In this document: in pieces, positions 16,414 through 25,506 of the stretch
Position numbering within the stretch: position 1 is the first letter of the stretch
Layout of the letters: each line of letters opens with the position of its first letter
Assembly (NCBI GenBank): GCA_019913005.1
Contig: JAIOHL010000029.1
Location: 1-39,242, forward strand
Source of the DNA: Anaerolineae bacterium
GTDB lineage: Bacteria; Chloroflexota; Anaerolineae; Aggregatilineales; J027
Length of the DNA: 39,242 bases
Reading direction: 5' to 3'
Position numbers and translations under genes: made by a program
Notes under the pieces: generated by a model
What the model was told of the DNA's origin: nothing
What the model saw: only the letters and a program-made list of their open reading frames with translations
Database searches by the model: none

Positions 16414-16503
16414 AAGCTACCCCTAATAACCTACCTGTGTTGTGTTATTGGCTTGCCCCCGGTACATCCTAATGTGCATTCGACCCAGAAGGGCAGGCTT
16501 TTG

Positions 16504-17349
16504 ATGTCATCTATCACGTCAACCCAAGTCGTTTCTTTGTCCACCCAAGCGCCTCGACCACTCCCTGTTTGGCGGCGCTGGTTGCGAAAAATTGAATGGC
16601 GACTGCTTTTACTGCCACTGATTGGTTTGTTGTTATGGCAAGGGTGGGCACTCCTCGCCGAATCCAACTATTATGCCGATTTTATTGTCCCCCATCCTGA
16701 TACAGTGTGGGCACGCTTGGAGGAGCGCTGGGCCGATGGTTCGCTGGTAACGCATGTCGCCGTGACTCTGCGTGAAGCCCTCTCCGGCCTGTTTATCGCC
16801 AGTCTGATTGCCACTGCCCTCGGTTACATCATCGCCCGTGTCAAAATTTTCGACTATCTCTTGACCCCCTATCTGATTTTTTTGCAGGCCATCCCCGTCA
16901 TCGCCATTTCGCCGCTAATTATCATATGGTTTGGGTCGGGATTAGCCAGTAAAGTAGTGATCGCCGCCATGATTACATGGTTTCCCATGATGATTGCCAC
17001 CATTGTCGGTATCCGCAATGTCTCTCCCAATCTGCGCGAGATGATGCGGGCCAATGCCGCCTCTCGCTGGCAAATCTTCCGCCATCTGGAAGTTCCCTCC
17101 GCCATGCCCGAATTACTCGGTGGGCTAAAAATCGCGGTTACGCTGTCGGTGGTAGGAGCAGCGGTAGGTGAATTTGTTTCAGCGCGAGAAGGGCTTGGCT
17201 ACCTCGTGATGTATGGGCGCGGCATCTCCGATACCCCAACGGTGGTGTTGGCGGTGTTGATGCTTACGGTTGTTTCGCTGGTGTTGTACAGCCTTGTGGC
17301 GATGCTAGAAACCTCGCTGCTGAGTTGGCGCAAAGCAGGCAAACCCTAA
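16504..17349 (+). CDS. ribX: ABC transporter permease, probable riboflavin importer RibX
   Basis: 281 residues, a BPD_transp_1 permease of the SsuC/ThiX group with about six transmembrane helices. The cytoplasmic EAA loop that contacts the ATPase is readable near 180-205 (MRANAASRWQIFRHLEVPSA). The FMN riboswitch in front and the NMT1/THI5-like binding protein behind match the RibXY system proposed for Chloroflexota and other phyla, so the cargo is probably riboflavin. That specificity comes from the riboswitch, not from the permease sequence, which resembles thiamine-precursor and sulfonate permeases. The ATG at 16504 is chosen because upstream in-frame codons lie inside the riboswitch and terminator. 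Confidence 0.85.
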   Translation: MSSITSTQVVSLSTQAPRPLPVWRRWLRKIEWRLLLLPLIGLLLWQGWALLAESNYYADFIVPHPDTVWARLEERWADGSLVTHVAVTLREALSGLFIASLIATALGYIIARVKIFDYLLTPYLIFLQAIPVIAISPLIIIWFGSGLASKVVIAAMITWFPMMIATIVGIRNVSPNLREMMRANAASRWQIFRHLEVPSAMPELLGGLKIAVTLSVVGAAVGEFVSAREGLGYLVMYGRGISDTPTVVLAVLMLTVVSLVLYSLVAMLETSLLSWRKAGKP

Positions 17350-17387
17350 TTTATTTTGATGTTTCTCACTGCAAGGAGTCTTTTCGT

Positions 17388-18452
17388 ATGAGTGATTTTA
17401 AACCCCCTGTGACCGTCCAGAAGAAGGGGAGTGCTTCGCGGCGGTTAGTTCCTCTCTTAGTGCTGCTGTTGATTGCCATTCTCGCTGCTGCTGCCTTTTT
17501 CCTCACCCGTGATGAAGAGGATGAGAAGGCCAGTGGCAATAATAATGGCGGTAGTGCTACCAATGTCACCTTATTTTTGAGCTATATCCCCAGCGTCCAA
17601 TTTGCCCCGCTTTATGTCGCCGCCGATAAGGGTTATTTTGCTGAAGAGGGCATCAATATCGAGTTTGAAAACAGCTTTAATGAAAGTGATGGTGTTGACC
17701 GTTTGGCGATTAACGACCTGCAATTGGGCATCATCAGCGGGGAACAGGTTATCTTGGCCCGTGCCCAAAACAAACCGCTGGTTTATGTCATGGAGTGGTA
17801 TCACAGCTTCCCGGTAGGGGTGGTCGTGCCCGCTGATTCTGATATTGCCACCCCGGCTGATCTGGCAGGCAAAAAAGTTGGCGTCCCCGGCCCGTTTGGG
17901 GCGAGTTACATCGGCCTGCGTGCCTTTTTGACTGCGGCGGGTCTTACCGAAAGTGACATCACCCTTGAACCGATTGGTTTTACTGCCGCCGACCAGATGT
18001 GCCAACGTACCGTTGAAGCCGCTGTGGTGTATGTCGCTAATGAGCCGCTGACCATTTCGCAATGTTACGAGGTGCGGGTATTCGATATTTCCGAGTATGC
18101 CAGTTTGGTCTCGAACGGCCTCGTGACGAACGAAGAAACCCTACAAAACAATCCCGACTTGGTACGCAGCATGATTCGGGCCATCCAGCGCGGCATCGTA
18201 GATACCATTGCCGACCCACAGGCCGCTTTCGACATCAGTCTCAAATATGTAACCGATCTGCCCGAAGATCAACATGACACGCAGCGCCAAGTGCTGCTGA
18301 ATTCAGTGGAATTGTGGAAATCGGATACCATCGGCCTGACCAATCCCGATGCATGGGTGCAGACCCAAACCGTCTTAATGGATACGGGCCTGTTGGAAAA
18401 CCCACTGCCAGATTTGACCCAAGCCTATCGCACTGACCTTTTGCCGGAGTAA
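17388..18452 (+). CDS. ribY: NMT1/THI5-like substrate-binding protein, probable RibY
   Basis: 354 residues. A basic N-terminus and one hydrophobic helix (about 20-41, LVPLLVLLLIAILAAAAFFL) anchor or export the protein; no lipobox Cys is seen, so it may stay tethered by this helix. An acidic/Asn/Gly linker follows, then an NMT1/THI5-like periplasmic-binding fold (YIPSVQFAPLYVAADKGYFA near 65-84, DLAGKKVGVPGPFGASYIG near 160-178). This fold binds pyrimidine thiamine precursors or riboflavin in known relatives; the upstream FMN riboswitch favours riboflavin. AAGGAG precedes the ATG by 11 bp. It lies between permease and ATPase genes with gaps of 38 and 4 bp. Confidence 0.85.
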   Translation: MSDFKPPVTVQKKGSASRRLVPLLVLLLIAILAAAAFFLTRDEEDEKASGNNNGGSATNVTLFLSYIPSVQFAPLYVAADKGYFAEEGINIEFENSFNESDGVDRLAINDLQLGIISGEQVILARAQNKPLVYVMEWYHSFPVGVVVPADSDIATPADLAGKKVGVPGPFGASYIGLRAFLTAAGLTESDITLEPIGFTAADQMCQRTVEAAVVYVANEPLTISQCYEVRVFDISEYASLVSNGLVTNEETLQNNPDLVRSMIRAIQRGIVDTIADPQAAFDISLKYVTDLPEDQHDTQRQVLLNSVELWKSDTIGLTNPDAWVQTQTVLMDTGLLENPLPDLTQAYRTDLLPE

Positions 18453-18456
18453 CACC

Positions 18457-19224
18457 TTGATCCAGACCCAAACCGCCATTCTGCACGCCGACCATATCCA
18501 CCACACCTTTACCGCCGCCAATGGGCAACCCATCCCCGCGTTGGAAGATGTATCGCTGGCCCTTGCGCCGGGGACATTCACCGCCTTGATTGGGCCAAGC
18601 GGCTGTGGCAAAAGTACCCTGCTGCGGATATTGGCAGGGTTGGTCAAGCCGACCAGTGGGCAGGTGCAATTTGGCGGTCTGGCGCTGGATCGCCCCCAAC
18701 GCCGCATTAGCTTGATTTTCCAAAAAGACAACCTCATGCCGTGGCGCACGGTCTATGAAAACATCGAACTGCCTCTCCAACTCGCCGGGGTTGCCAAAAC
18801 CGAAAAGGAACAGCGTGTGGCCCATCTACTCTCTATAACGGACCTGCTCGGTTTTGAGAATCATTATCCAGCCGAGTTATCCGGTGGCATGGCCCAGCGA
18901 GTTGCCATCGCACGCGGTCTGATTAACGAACCCGATGTATTATTGATGGATGAGCCGTTCGGCGCGTTGGATGCCCTGACCCGTGAGCAGATGGGCCAAG
19001 AATTGTTGCGGATTTGGGCCACCACCCAAGCCACCGTCTTGATGGTGACACACAGCATCAGCGAGGCCGTCTTTTTAGCAGATCGGGTACTGGTCATGAG
19101 TCCGCGTCCCGGTCATATAATTCGGGAGGTACCTATCCCGTTTACCCGTCCGCGTGGTATTGAATTATTGACCGACACCACCTTTACTCAACTCGCCGCG
19201 CAAATTCGCGCCGCCATCCATTGA
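18457..19224 (+). CDS. ABC transporter ATP-binding protein of the probable riboflavin importer
   Basis: 255 residues. Walker A is GPSGCGKST at 46-54, the signature LSGGMAQRVAIARGL at 141-155 and Walker B VLLMDEPFGALD at 161-172, with the H-loop His in MVTHSISEA. It belongs to the SsuB/TauB/ThiZ subfamily, whose importers move thiamine precursors, sulfonates or riboflavin. Start is TTG at 18457, 4 bp after the ribY stop, with GGAG overlapping the end of ribY. As the last transport gene of the riboswitch operon it should energise the RibX permease. Confidence 0.92.
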   Translation: MIQTQTAILHADHIHHTFTAANGQPIPALEDVSLALAPGTFTALIGPSGCGKSTLLRILAGLVKPTSGQVQFGGLALDRPQRRISLIFQKDNLMPWRTVYENIELPLQLAGVAKTEKEQRVAHLLSITDLLGFENHYPAELSGGMAQRVAIARGLINEPDVLLMDEPFGALDALTREQMGQELLRIWATTQATVLMVTHSISEAVFLADRVLVMSPRPGHIIREVPIPFTRPRGIELLTDTTFTQLAAQIRAAIH

Positions 19225-19235
19225 GAGGATGCTGA

Positions 19236-19796
19236 ATGATGCCCTCGCCTACGATTACTACCGAACGTCTGATTTTGCGGCCATTTACTCCCGAAGATGC
19301 GCCGGAATTGGCACGCGCCATCAATGCCCCCGAAATCGCCGCTAATACCCTCAACATCTCCTATCCCTATGAGGAGCAAATGGCGGTGGATTGGATTACC
19401 GGCCTAGAGGAGCGTTATCTCGGTGGGGTTAATGTCAATTTCGCCCTTACGCTCCGCTCAACCGGTGAAATTGGCGGGTCAATTGGTTTGGTGATTAATC
19501 AGCGTCATCAACATGCCGAAATGGGTTATTGGTTGGCCGTGCCACTGTGGGGACAGGGCTATATGACGGAAGCCGCCTGTGCTTGCCTCGAATTTGGCTT
19601 CACTACGCTTGGCCTCCATCGCATCTACGCGGGTCATTATGCCCGTAATCCTGCCTCGGGACGGGTGATGCAAAAAATGGGCATGACCTATGAAGGCACA
19701 TTCCGCCACCACCTGCTCAAAGACGGGGTGTTCGAGGATAATGTGGTCTATGGCATCCTGCGCGAGGATTGGGAACGTCAGAAATCGCTTGGATAG
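19236..19796 (+). CDS. GNAT-family N-acetyltransferase (RimJ/RimL-like)
   Basis: 186 residues with the RimL-type layout: TTERLILRPFTPEDAPELARA at the start, GGSIGLVINQRHQHAEMGYWL in the middle, then the acetyl-CoA-binding LWGQGYMTEAACACLEFGF and NPASGRVMQKMGMTYEG. Relatives acetylate N-terminal amines of ribosomal proteins or small amines; the substrate is not predictable. The two leading ATGs (19236 and 19239) follow GAGAGG. It starts 11 bp after the transporter ATPase and may be the tail of the riboswitch operon, although no functional link is apparent. A hairpin follows at 19806. Confidence 0.88.
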   Translation: MMPSPTITTERLILRPFTPEDAPELARAINAPEIAANTLNISYPYEEQMAVDWITGLEERYLGGVNVNFALTLRSTGEIGGSIGLVINQRHQHAEMGYWLAVPLWGQGYMTEAACACLEFGFTTLGLHRIYAGHYARNPASGRVMQKMGMTYEGTFRHHLLKDGVFEDNVVYGILREDWERQKSLG

Positions 19797-19805
19797 GCTT
19801 GTCAG

Positions 19806-19832
19806 CCCTTCCATGTGTACAGGGAAGGGTTT
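19806..19832 (+). terminator. Probable terminator after the GNAT gene
   Basis: CCCTTCC at 19806-19812 pairs with GGAAGGG at 19823-19829; only a short TTT follows, so termination may be weak. Confidence 0.5.
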
Positions 19833-19929
19833 GGGATGGGGTGAATATCGAGGAGCACCCGCATCACTACCATACTTTTTCTTTCGCTAACGGTCAGCGA
19901 CTACCCGCACCATATAACCCAAATCCATA

Positions 19930-19953
19930 AATTCGTAACCATGGTTACGAATT
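19930..19953. other. Perfect 24-bp palindrome in an intergenic region
   Basis: AATTCGTAACCA at 19930-19941 is followed immediately by its exact reverse complement TGGTTACGAATT at 19942-19953, with no loop. It lies in the 225-bp gap between the convergent GNAT and Ig-repeat genes, not in front of any gene I can identify. A two-fold symmetric site with no spacer looks more like a protein-binding or recombination site than a terminator. The rest of the gap holds the hairpin at 19806-19829 and nothing else I recognise. Confidence 0.7.
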
Positions 19954-20021
19954 CAACTTCGGCTTATATAACTCTCAATAATAGACCGTATGTTCTACGA
20001 TTTATCTACCCGACAAAGTGG

Positions 20022-21419
20022 CTATTCCACCTGTTGACCCGCTGGCGGCACAATCTCCACCTCGCGTGCCCCCACCCGATTTTGGAAGGGGTCAATGCTG
20101 ACTTTCTCGTGAATGAGGCCCGCCCAACAATTTTGTGGATTCTGCGCCTCATACACCTCCGTCATCCGAATCGCGCCCCACACCTCGGCGCTTTGTTCCG
20201 GTTGCAGATAATAAAAGGTGTCGTTGGAGGTGGCGTCAAATACCTCGGTCAATTCATCCTGCGGCGCAATCGCCCACCGCCACGGATAGTCACTCAGCGC
20301 CGAGTCACAATCAATCCCCACCCTGAACGTCCCGGCAGGCTCTAAATAGCCGAGGGTGCTGGAACGCTGCGTAAATTCATAGACCGCGCCGGGGAACGGC
20401 CCAAAGGTGCGAATCGGCGTGCCGCCTACATTTTTGACCGTCAGATGGAACACCAACAAATCGCCCTGTTCTAAGGTAATCGTAGATTGATTGGAGCAGT
20501 TCCATTCCGGCTTCTCAATCAACTCCCCGGTGGTCAGATTATCCGTATAATAGCGATCATCCCATTTAAGTGTGCTAAAACACACCGAAATCCCCAGCGC
20601 CTGTGGTTGGATTTCTGCCAATGGCAGACCACCCTGTTCAATCGTCAGCGAACTACTACGGACAATCCGCTGTCCCACTGCGTCCTGTGCGACGGCATAG
20701 AGGATATATTCCCCATCAGCAGGCGGCTCATAGCCATCATCTACCCCGCCGTCATAATCAAATTCGTGGTTGCCTGCGTCGCCCGGTTCACGTCCTTGCA
20801 AACGCTCCGAAAGATAACGCTTTACCCCCTTGTTATCTTGCAGATAGACCGCGAGTTCGGCTTCTTTTTGCAGGAACACATTGACCCGCACCCGATCCCG
20901 CACCCCATCTTGATTCGGCGTAAAGGTCGTCGGGCTGACTTCAAACGCCGGGATGAGGGGTAGTTGCAAATCGGCCTCCACAATTTCAAATGTACCTATC
21001 GCGGTCTTAGTTTCGCCATCCTCGTCGCGTGCTTCCAGCGTCCATGTGTAGCGCCCATTGGGGAGCAAACGCCGCTCCACCTCGCCATCAATCGTTTCAT
21101 CCGGCAGGGTATAACCATCTACCACCCCGCTAAATGCCACACGGTAATCGCCGCGTGATCGGGCTTCATTTTCTCGAAACACATAACGTTGCCCATTTTC
21201 ATGTGTAAAAACCAGCGTGACATGGGCGTTACGGGCGATGGTATACGAAAACACCGCCACATCATCCACCCCATCCGCATTGGGGGAAATCGTGCTAATC
21301 GAAAAACCCGCGTCTTGAATTAAATCACCGGGGGGTTGCAGTAACACATAGCCGACAGCCGCCACCGCACCCAACGCGACCAGTGCCGCGCCAATTGTCC
21401 ATAATTTAAAGGTTGACAT
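20022..21419 (-). CDS. Membrane-anchored or secreted protein with FlgD-like Ig repeats
   Basis: 465 residues. An N-terminal hydrophobic helix (about 6-28, LWTIGAALVALGAVAAVGYVLL) acts as signal or anchor. Two repeats start with SPNADGVDDVAVFSYTIA (about 45-62) and FTPNQDGVRDRVRVNVFL (about 166-183), the calcium-loop-like N-x-DGxxD motif and beta pattern of FlgD-type Ig-like modules found in surface proteins. The C-terminal 180 residues hold Cys residues (SVCFST, WNCSNQS, IDCDS, QNCWAG), probably in disulphides, and resemble no family I know. GGAG precedes the ATG. It is a stand-alone gene, divergent from folC. Confidence 0.75.
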   Translation of the reverse strand: MSTFKLWTIGAALVALGAVAAVGYVLLQPPGDLIQDAGFSISTISPNADGVDDVAVFSYTIARNAHVTLVFTHENGQRYVFRENEARSRGDYRVAFSGVVDGYTLPDETIDGEVERRLLPNGRYTWTLEARDEDGETKTAIGTFEIVEADLQLPLIPAFEVSPTTFTPNQDGVRDRVRVNVFLQKEAELAVYLQDNKGVKRYLSERLQGREPGDAGNHEFDYDGGVDDGYEPPADGEYILYAVAQDAVGQRIVRSSSLTIEQGGLPLAEIQPQALGISVCFSTLKWDDRYYTDNLTTGELIEKPEWNCSNQSTITLEQGDLLVFHLTVKNVGGTPIRTFGPFPGAVYEFTQRSSTLGYLEPAGTFRVGIDCDSALSDYPWRWAIAPQDELTEVFDATSNDTFYYLQPEQSAEVWGAIRMTEVYEAQNPQNCWAGLIHEKVSIDPFQNRVGAREVEIVPPAGQQVE

Positions 21420-21567
21420 GCCTGTACTCCTTAACGGGTTATCGGGGCGTCAGTGTAGCGTAGGGCCGGGCAGAAACCAAGTCCATTTTTCCCACGCCTC
21501 CCCTGTCAATTCCTGCTCGTTTTGTGTACGATTGTGCGACTGCCGATTTCCAACAAAGGCGATGGAC

Positions 21568-22929
21568 ATGACCGAATTTACCTACACGGACGCCCTCAAC
21601 ACGCTTTATAACTTCGTGAACTACGAACTCAAACGCCAAGATCAGCTTCCCCCGGAGGCACTGAATCTTGACCGCCCCCGCCAACTCGCCGCGATTATGG
21701 GCAATCCTGAAAATCGCTATCCCATCATTCATGTGGCGGGTACAAAGGGCAAAGGCTCGGTGTGTGCCATGTGTGTAGCGATGTTGCAGGCGGCAGGGTA
21801 CAAAGTCGGCCTCTATACCTCCCCCCATATGCAAGATTTCCGTGAACGTTTCCAAATCAACGGGCAGTTGATTTCACCGGAGCAGTTCGCCGAACTGGTC
21901 TTTGACCTCAAGTCAAAATTCGTCCAAGTCGAAGGATTGAGTTGGTTCGAGGCGATTACCGCACTGGCCTTTGAATATTTCGCCCGCGAACAGGTGGATA
22001 TTGCGGTGATTGAGGTTGGTTTGGGTGGCACACTCGATTCGACCAACATCGTACAGCCGATTGCATCCGTCATCGCCAGCTTGAGTTTTGACCATACCGC
22101 CGTCTTGGGCAACACCATCGCCGCGATTGCAGGTGAAAAAGCAGGTATTATTAAATCGGGCATCCCGGTAGTCAGCGCCCCACAGCCGGACGAGGGCCAA
22201 GCTGTGATTGAACGTGTCGCCGCTGAAAAACATGCCCCTTTGACACTTATCGGACGCGATTGGCCGCTGGATATTCAGACCCCCTCGCTCAATGGGCAGA
22301 GTTTTGCGGTGCAGGTCGGGGACGAAACCAGAAATTACACCACCAATTTACTCGGTCAGCATCAGGCCATTAACGCCGCCGTCGCCCTTGCCGTCATGCC
22401 CCATGTTGAAAAGGCGGGCTTGTCTGTACCAGCCTCTGCACAGGTCAAAGGGCTGCAAAATGTTCAGTGGGCAGGCCGCTTGGAAATTCTCCACCACGAC
22501 CCAATAGTGATTGTAGACGCTGCCCATAATCGTGCCTCGGCTCGTTATCTGGCGGAATCCCTCATTCAATTATTCACTGCCAAGCCCTTAGTCTTGGTCT
22601 TTGGTGCGAAGGGCGATAAGGACATCAGCGGCATGATGGAAGAATTACTGCCGATTGTGGATACGCTGATTGTCACCCAAGCGGTGGATGCCCGCGCCGA
22701 AAATCCCGACCAAATTGTGGCAAAAGCACGCCAAGTCCGTCCCGATTTAACCATTTCGATTGTGCCAACCGTTGCGGATGCACTGCGACAAGGCATGACG
22801 CGGGCGGGTTCAAAGGGATTGGTGTGTGCTACCGGGTCGTTGTATATCGTTGGTGAAGTCCGTACCGAATTGGGCATTGGGCCGGGTGAATTTGCGCCAT
22901 CCCTCCAGCATCAGCCATCTAAAGAATAG
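21568..22929 (+). CDS. folC: Folylpolyglutamate/dihydrofolate synthase FolC
   Basis: 453 residues. FolC adds glutamate to dihydropteroate and/or tetrahydrofolate with ATP, trapping folates in the cell. The Mur-ligase P-loop is VAGTKGKGSV near 56-65, with SPHMQDFRERFQING, the EVGLGGTLDSTN region, SFDHTAVLGNTI and IVDAAHNRASA all in family order. Of two nearby ATGs (21562, 21568) the second has a better spacing (8 bp) to AAAGG, so the protein may have two more residues. The EamA gene follows 5 bp after the stop. Confidence 0.95.
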   Translation: MTEFTYTDALNTLYNFVNYELKRQDQLPPEALNLDRPRQLAAIMGNPENRYPIIHVAGTKGKGSVCAMCVAMLQAAGYKVGLYTSPHMQDFRERFQINGQLISPEQFAELVFDLKSKFVQVEGLSWFEAITALAFEYFAREQVDIAVIEVGLGGTLDSTNIVQPIASVIASLSFDHTAVLGNTIAAIAGEKAGIIKSGIPVVSAPQPDEGQAVIERVAAEKHAPLTLIGRDWPLDIQTPSLNGQSFAVQVGDETRNYTTNLLGQHQAINAAVALAVMPHVEKAGLSVPASAQVKGLQNVQWAGRLEILHHDPIVIVDAAHNRASARYLAESLIQLFTAKPLVLVFGAKGDKDISGMMEELLPIVDTLIVTQAVDARAENPDQIVAKARQVRPDLTISIVPTVADALRQGMTRAGSKGLVCATGSLYIVGEVRTELGIGPGEFAPSLQHQPSKE

Positions 22930-22934
22930 GTTCT

Positions 22935-23831
22935 ATGAATCGTACCCTTTCCGGCACCTTGTTTTCACTCACATCAGCGGCGGGTTATGCTACTTTTGCT
23001 CTTTGGATTAAGTGGTCATATCATGAAGGTTTAGAAGCACTTGATATTCTCACATGGCGCTACATCTTTGCCTCGGTGCTGGTTTGGAGTTTGTGGCCTC
23101 TTATTCGGGACAGTGCCGCGCTCAATACCCTCAATCGCCGCCAACTACTGATTTTGATTGGCCTAGGGGCGTTGTTTGTTTGGGTATCCTTGATGGCAGC
23201 GATGGCGCTAGGTCGGATTCCCGCCACCACCTATACTCTAATTCTGTATACCTACCCGGCCCTTGTTGCTATTTTTTCGTTCTTTTTGGGGGAACGACTG
23301 CCCCGCGCGGCATGGTTATCCGTCGGCTTGGCGTTGATTGGCTGCACAATGACCACTGGAGGGCAATTAGATGTCAGCAAACCAATGGACATCTTTTTCC
23401 CCTTTGCCAATGCTGGTTTCTACGCAATCTATTTGATTATCGCTGGACGCTATACCCGCAAAATCCCCGGCACAGCATCAGGCATCGTCAGCGTCACGAG
23501 TTCCGCTTTTGTCATGCTGTTCCTCATCGGAGTACGGGGCTTGGCGACCCCTGATTCCACCAATGGGTGGATTGTACTCATCTGTTTGGCTGTGATTTCA
23601 ACCGTCCTACCCATTTTGACGATGTTCGCCGGGATCGCACGGATTGGGGCATCCAACGCCGCAATTGTCAGCACCATCGAACCGTTGATTACGATTGTCT
23701 TGGCAGCCATCATCCTCAATGAAAAAGCGGCTGCCCTGCAATATTTTGGCGGGCTGCTGATTTTGGTGAGTGTGGTATTGTTGCAACTTGTGATGCGGAA
23801 ACAGGCCACGGTGAAAACGGCGTCTGCCTGA
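22935..23831 (+). CDS. EamA-family (DMT superfamily) transporter
   Basis: 298 residues with about ten transmembrane helices in two five-helix EamA repeats. The first begins LFSLTSAAGYATFALWIKW and contains the conserved TWRYIFASVLVW, and the second starts near FPFANAGFYAIYLII. Helix ends such as ATTYTLILYTYPALVAIFSF and SNAAIVSTIEPLITIVLAAI show the small-residue and Pro/Glu features of this family, which exports metabolites, commonly amino acids or purines. The substrate is unknown. It starts 5 bp after folC and is probably translated in the same operon, which need not imply a shared pathway. Confidence 0.9.
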   Translation: MNRTLSGTLFSLTSAAGYATFALWIKWSYHEGLEALDILTWRYIFASVLVWSLWPLIRDSAALNTLNRRQLLILIGLGALFVWVSLMAAMALGRIPATTYTLILYTYPALVAIFSFFLGERLPRAAWLSVGLALIGCTMTTGGQLDVSKPMDIFFPFANAGFYAIYLIIAGRYTRKIPGTASGIVSVTSSAFVMLFLIGVRGLATPDSTNGWIVLICLAVISTVLPILTMFAGIARIGASNAAIVSTIEPLITIVLAAIILNEKAAALQYFGGLLILVSVVLLQLVMRKQATVKTASA

Positions 23832-23919
23832 CGACTCAATTGCATAATGCCGCACGCTTGACCGCCTGTGGTATCCTTACGCGGTTGATGATTTCGCCTG
23901 ATTTTGGTGAGGATAGACT

Positions 23920-25470
23920 GTGCGTCGTATTGTGATTGCCGTAGCGGTTTTGTTGCTGAGTTCATTGGCCTGCACGCTAACGTTGGATGACATCGAACCA
24001 ACGCCCATTCCGCCTACCTTCACCCCACGTCCCACCCAAACCGTCGTCGCCCAGCAACCCAGCCCAACGCCTAGCCCGACAGTTCAGGCCAGTGCCACCC
24101 CTAGCCCTACCGCCACCGCCACAGCGACGATGATGCCCTCTTTGACGCCATTACCTAGTTCCACCCCGTTTCCACAGGTCAGCTTGACTTATGACCAATA
24201 CGGCTCGTTAGAGGTCAATTCCCAACTGGCGAATGGCCTGACACGCCCGTATCTATCATTTATTTATGTAGATGATCAAACGGATCGCCTACCAGAAGGC
24301 ACACCCGCCCCCGAAGTGGTCATGGAAATCATCTACATCGTTCCTCCAGATGGCGGCAGTCGTATCCCAGTCGTCGAACTACCCGCCAGCACCGAGGACG
24401 ATATTTTCTGGTCGCCTACCGGGGATTACTTGGCCTATCTTTTGCGCGAAGACCCGGCCACGGCTGGCCTCTATATCCTCAATACGCGGCTCGGCATCAC
24501 CATTCGTATGTTTGATCTGGAAACCCTACAACCACGCGGCATCCCCGGCCATCAACCCGTTTGGAAGCCCGATGGTACACAGTTAGCCATTACACTCCCT
24601 ACGGCCTATGAGACCGATATTTTCCTGCTGACACCGGATGGGTCAAGTTTTAACAATGTCACCAATTCGCCATCCTACGATTTTTGGCCTGCATGGTCGC
24701 CGGATGGTCACTATCTAGCCTTTGTTTCAGACCGGGACACCTGCCCCACATGGCTGCCCGGTCAACCCAACACCTGTGATCGCCCCGGTGCAACACCACC
24801 GACCTCTGGCAAATTGTATTTGCTAGATACCCAAACCGGGCAGGTGCAAAAGGTTAATGATATTCCGCTGAACAGCCCGCCACGTTGGGTCAACAACCGC
24901 TATCTAAGTGTTACATCTGGCATCCTTGATCCGCTGGCAGGCTCAAGCGACGTCTGGGTTTACGATATTGAAGCCGGGTCGTCGTGGCAGGTCACTCCCG
25001 ATGATGACGCGCTCTACACCGGGGCGGCATGGAATGATGATGCTTCACAGGTCGTCTATCAACGTGCTGCGGATGTTACCAGTATTATTTTGGCGGATCG
25101 GCTCGGCACAGTGGTTCAAAGTACCGACGAATATAGCTTCCCGCGTTTTGGCCTAACCGCCGATTGGTCGCCCAATGGAGATTATGTGGCGATAGGGGGA
25201 CGCAACGGGCAGTGTCCCTATGGGCTGATGGTCTATACTGATGAATTTGAACTGGTGAACATTCCCTCAATCAGTATCCTCGCCTGCGAACCCATATATT
25301 CGCCCACCAGCAATTACCTTGCTTTTACGGGCATCAGCACCGCCCCCGGTCAGGATGGTCGGGTGGATATTTATCTGACCAACCCCAGTGGCGTTGGCTT
25401 GCGCAGCATGACCTCGACCTTACGCGGGCCAGTACAGATGTTAGGTTGGGTCGGGCCAATTCCGAATTAG
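23920..25470 (+). CDS. TolB-like beta-propeller lipoprotein
   Basis: 516 residues. The signal peptide ends in a lipobox LSSLAC with Cys 18, so it should be a membrane-anchored lipoprotein. A Pro/Thr/Ser/Ala linker of about 60 residues (to about 85) leads to a TolB/WD40-like propeller: repeats of the WSPTGDYLAYLL, WKPDGTQLAITL, WSPDGHYLAFVSDRD and WSPNGDYVAIGG type are visible. Such propellers bind proteins or sugars; no ligand can be named. It starts with GTG at 23920 behind GAGGA. A related propeller protein, without the linker, is encoded at 28764-29939. It is followed by the arsR promoter. Confidence 0.85.
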   Translation: MRRIVIAVAVLLLSSLACTLTLDDIEPTPIPPTFTPRPTQTVVAQQPSPTPSPTVQASATPSPTATATATMMPSLTPLPSSTPFPQVSLTYDQYGSLEVNSQLANGLTRPYLSFIYVDDQTDRLPEGTPAPEVVMEIIYIVPPDGGSRIPVVELPASTEDDIFWSPTGDYLAYLLREDPATAGLYILNTRLGITIRMFDLETLQPRGIPGHQPVWKPDGTQLAITLPTAYETDIFLLTPDGSSFNNVTNSPSYDFWPAWSPDGHYLAFVSDRDTCPTWLPGQPNTCDRPGATPPTSGKLYLLDTQTGQVQKVNDIPLNSPPRWVNNRYLSVTSGILDPLAGSSDVWVYDIEAGSSWQVTPDDDALYTGAAWNDDASQVVYQRAADVTSIILADRLGTVVQSTDEYSFPRFGLTADWSPNGDYVAIGGRNGQCPYGLMVYTDEFELVNIPSISILACEPIYSPTSNYLAFTGISTAPGQDGRVDIYLTNPSGVGLRSMTSTLRGPVQMLGWVGPIPN

Positions 25471-25473
25471 TGC

Positions 25474-25502
25474 TTGACAAAAAATTTCAGCCAGAGTATT
25501 TT
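25474..25502 (+). promoter_or_regulatory. Promoter of the arsR-arsM operon
   Basis: TTGACA at 25474-25479 (perfect -35) and TATTTT at 25497-25502 with a 17-bp spacer. It starts a few bases after the lipoprotein stop codon, and the first operator lies immediately downstream. Confidence 0.75.
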
Positions 25503-25506
25503 ATAT

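Noticed and set aside
16330-16503. In-frame upstream extension of the permease from 16330
   Set aside because: It would start inside the FMN aptamer and run through the terminator; the ATG at 16504 gives a normal N-terminus.
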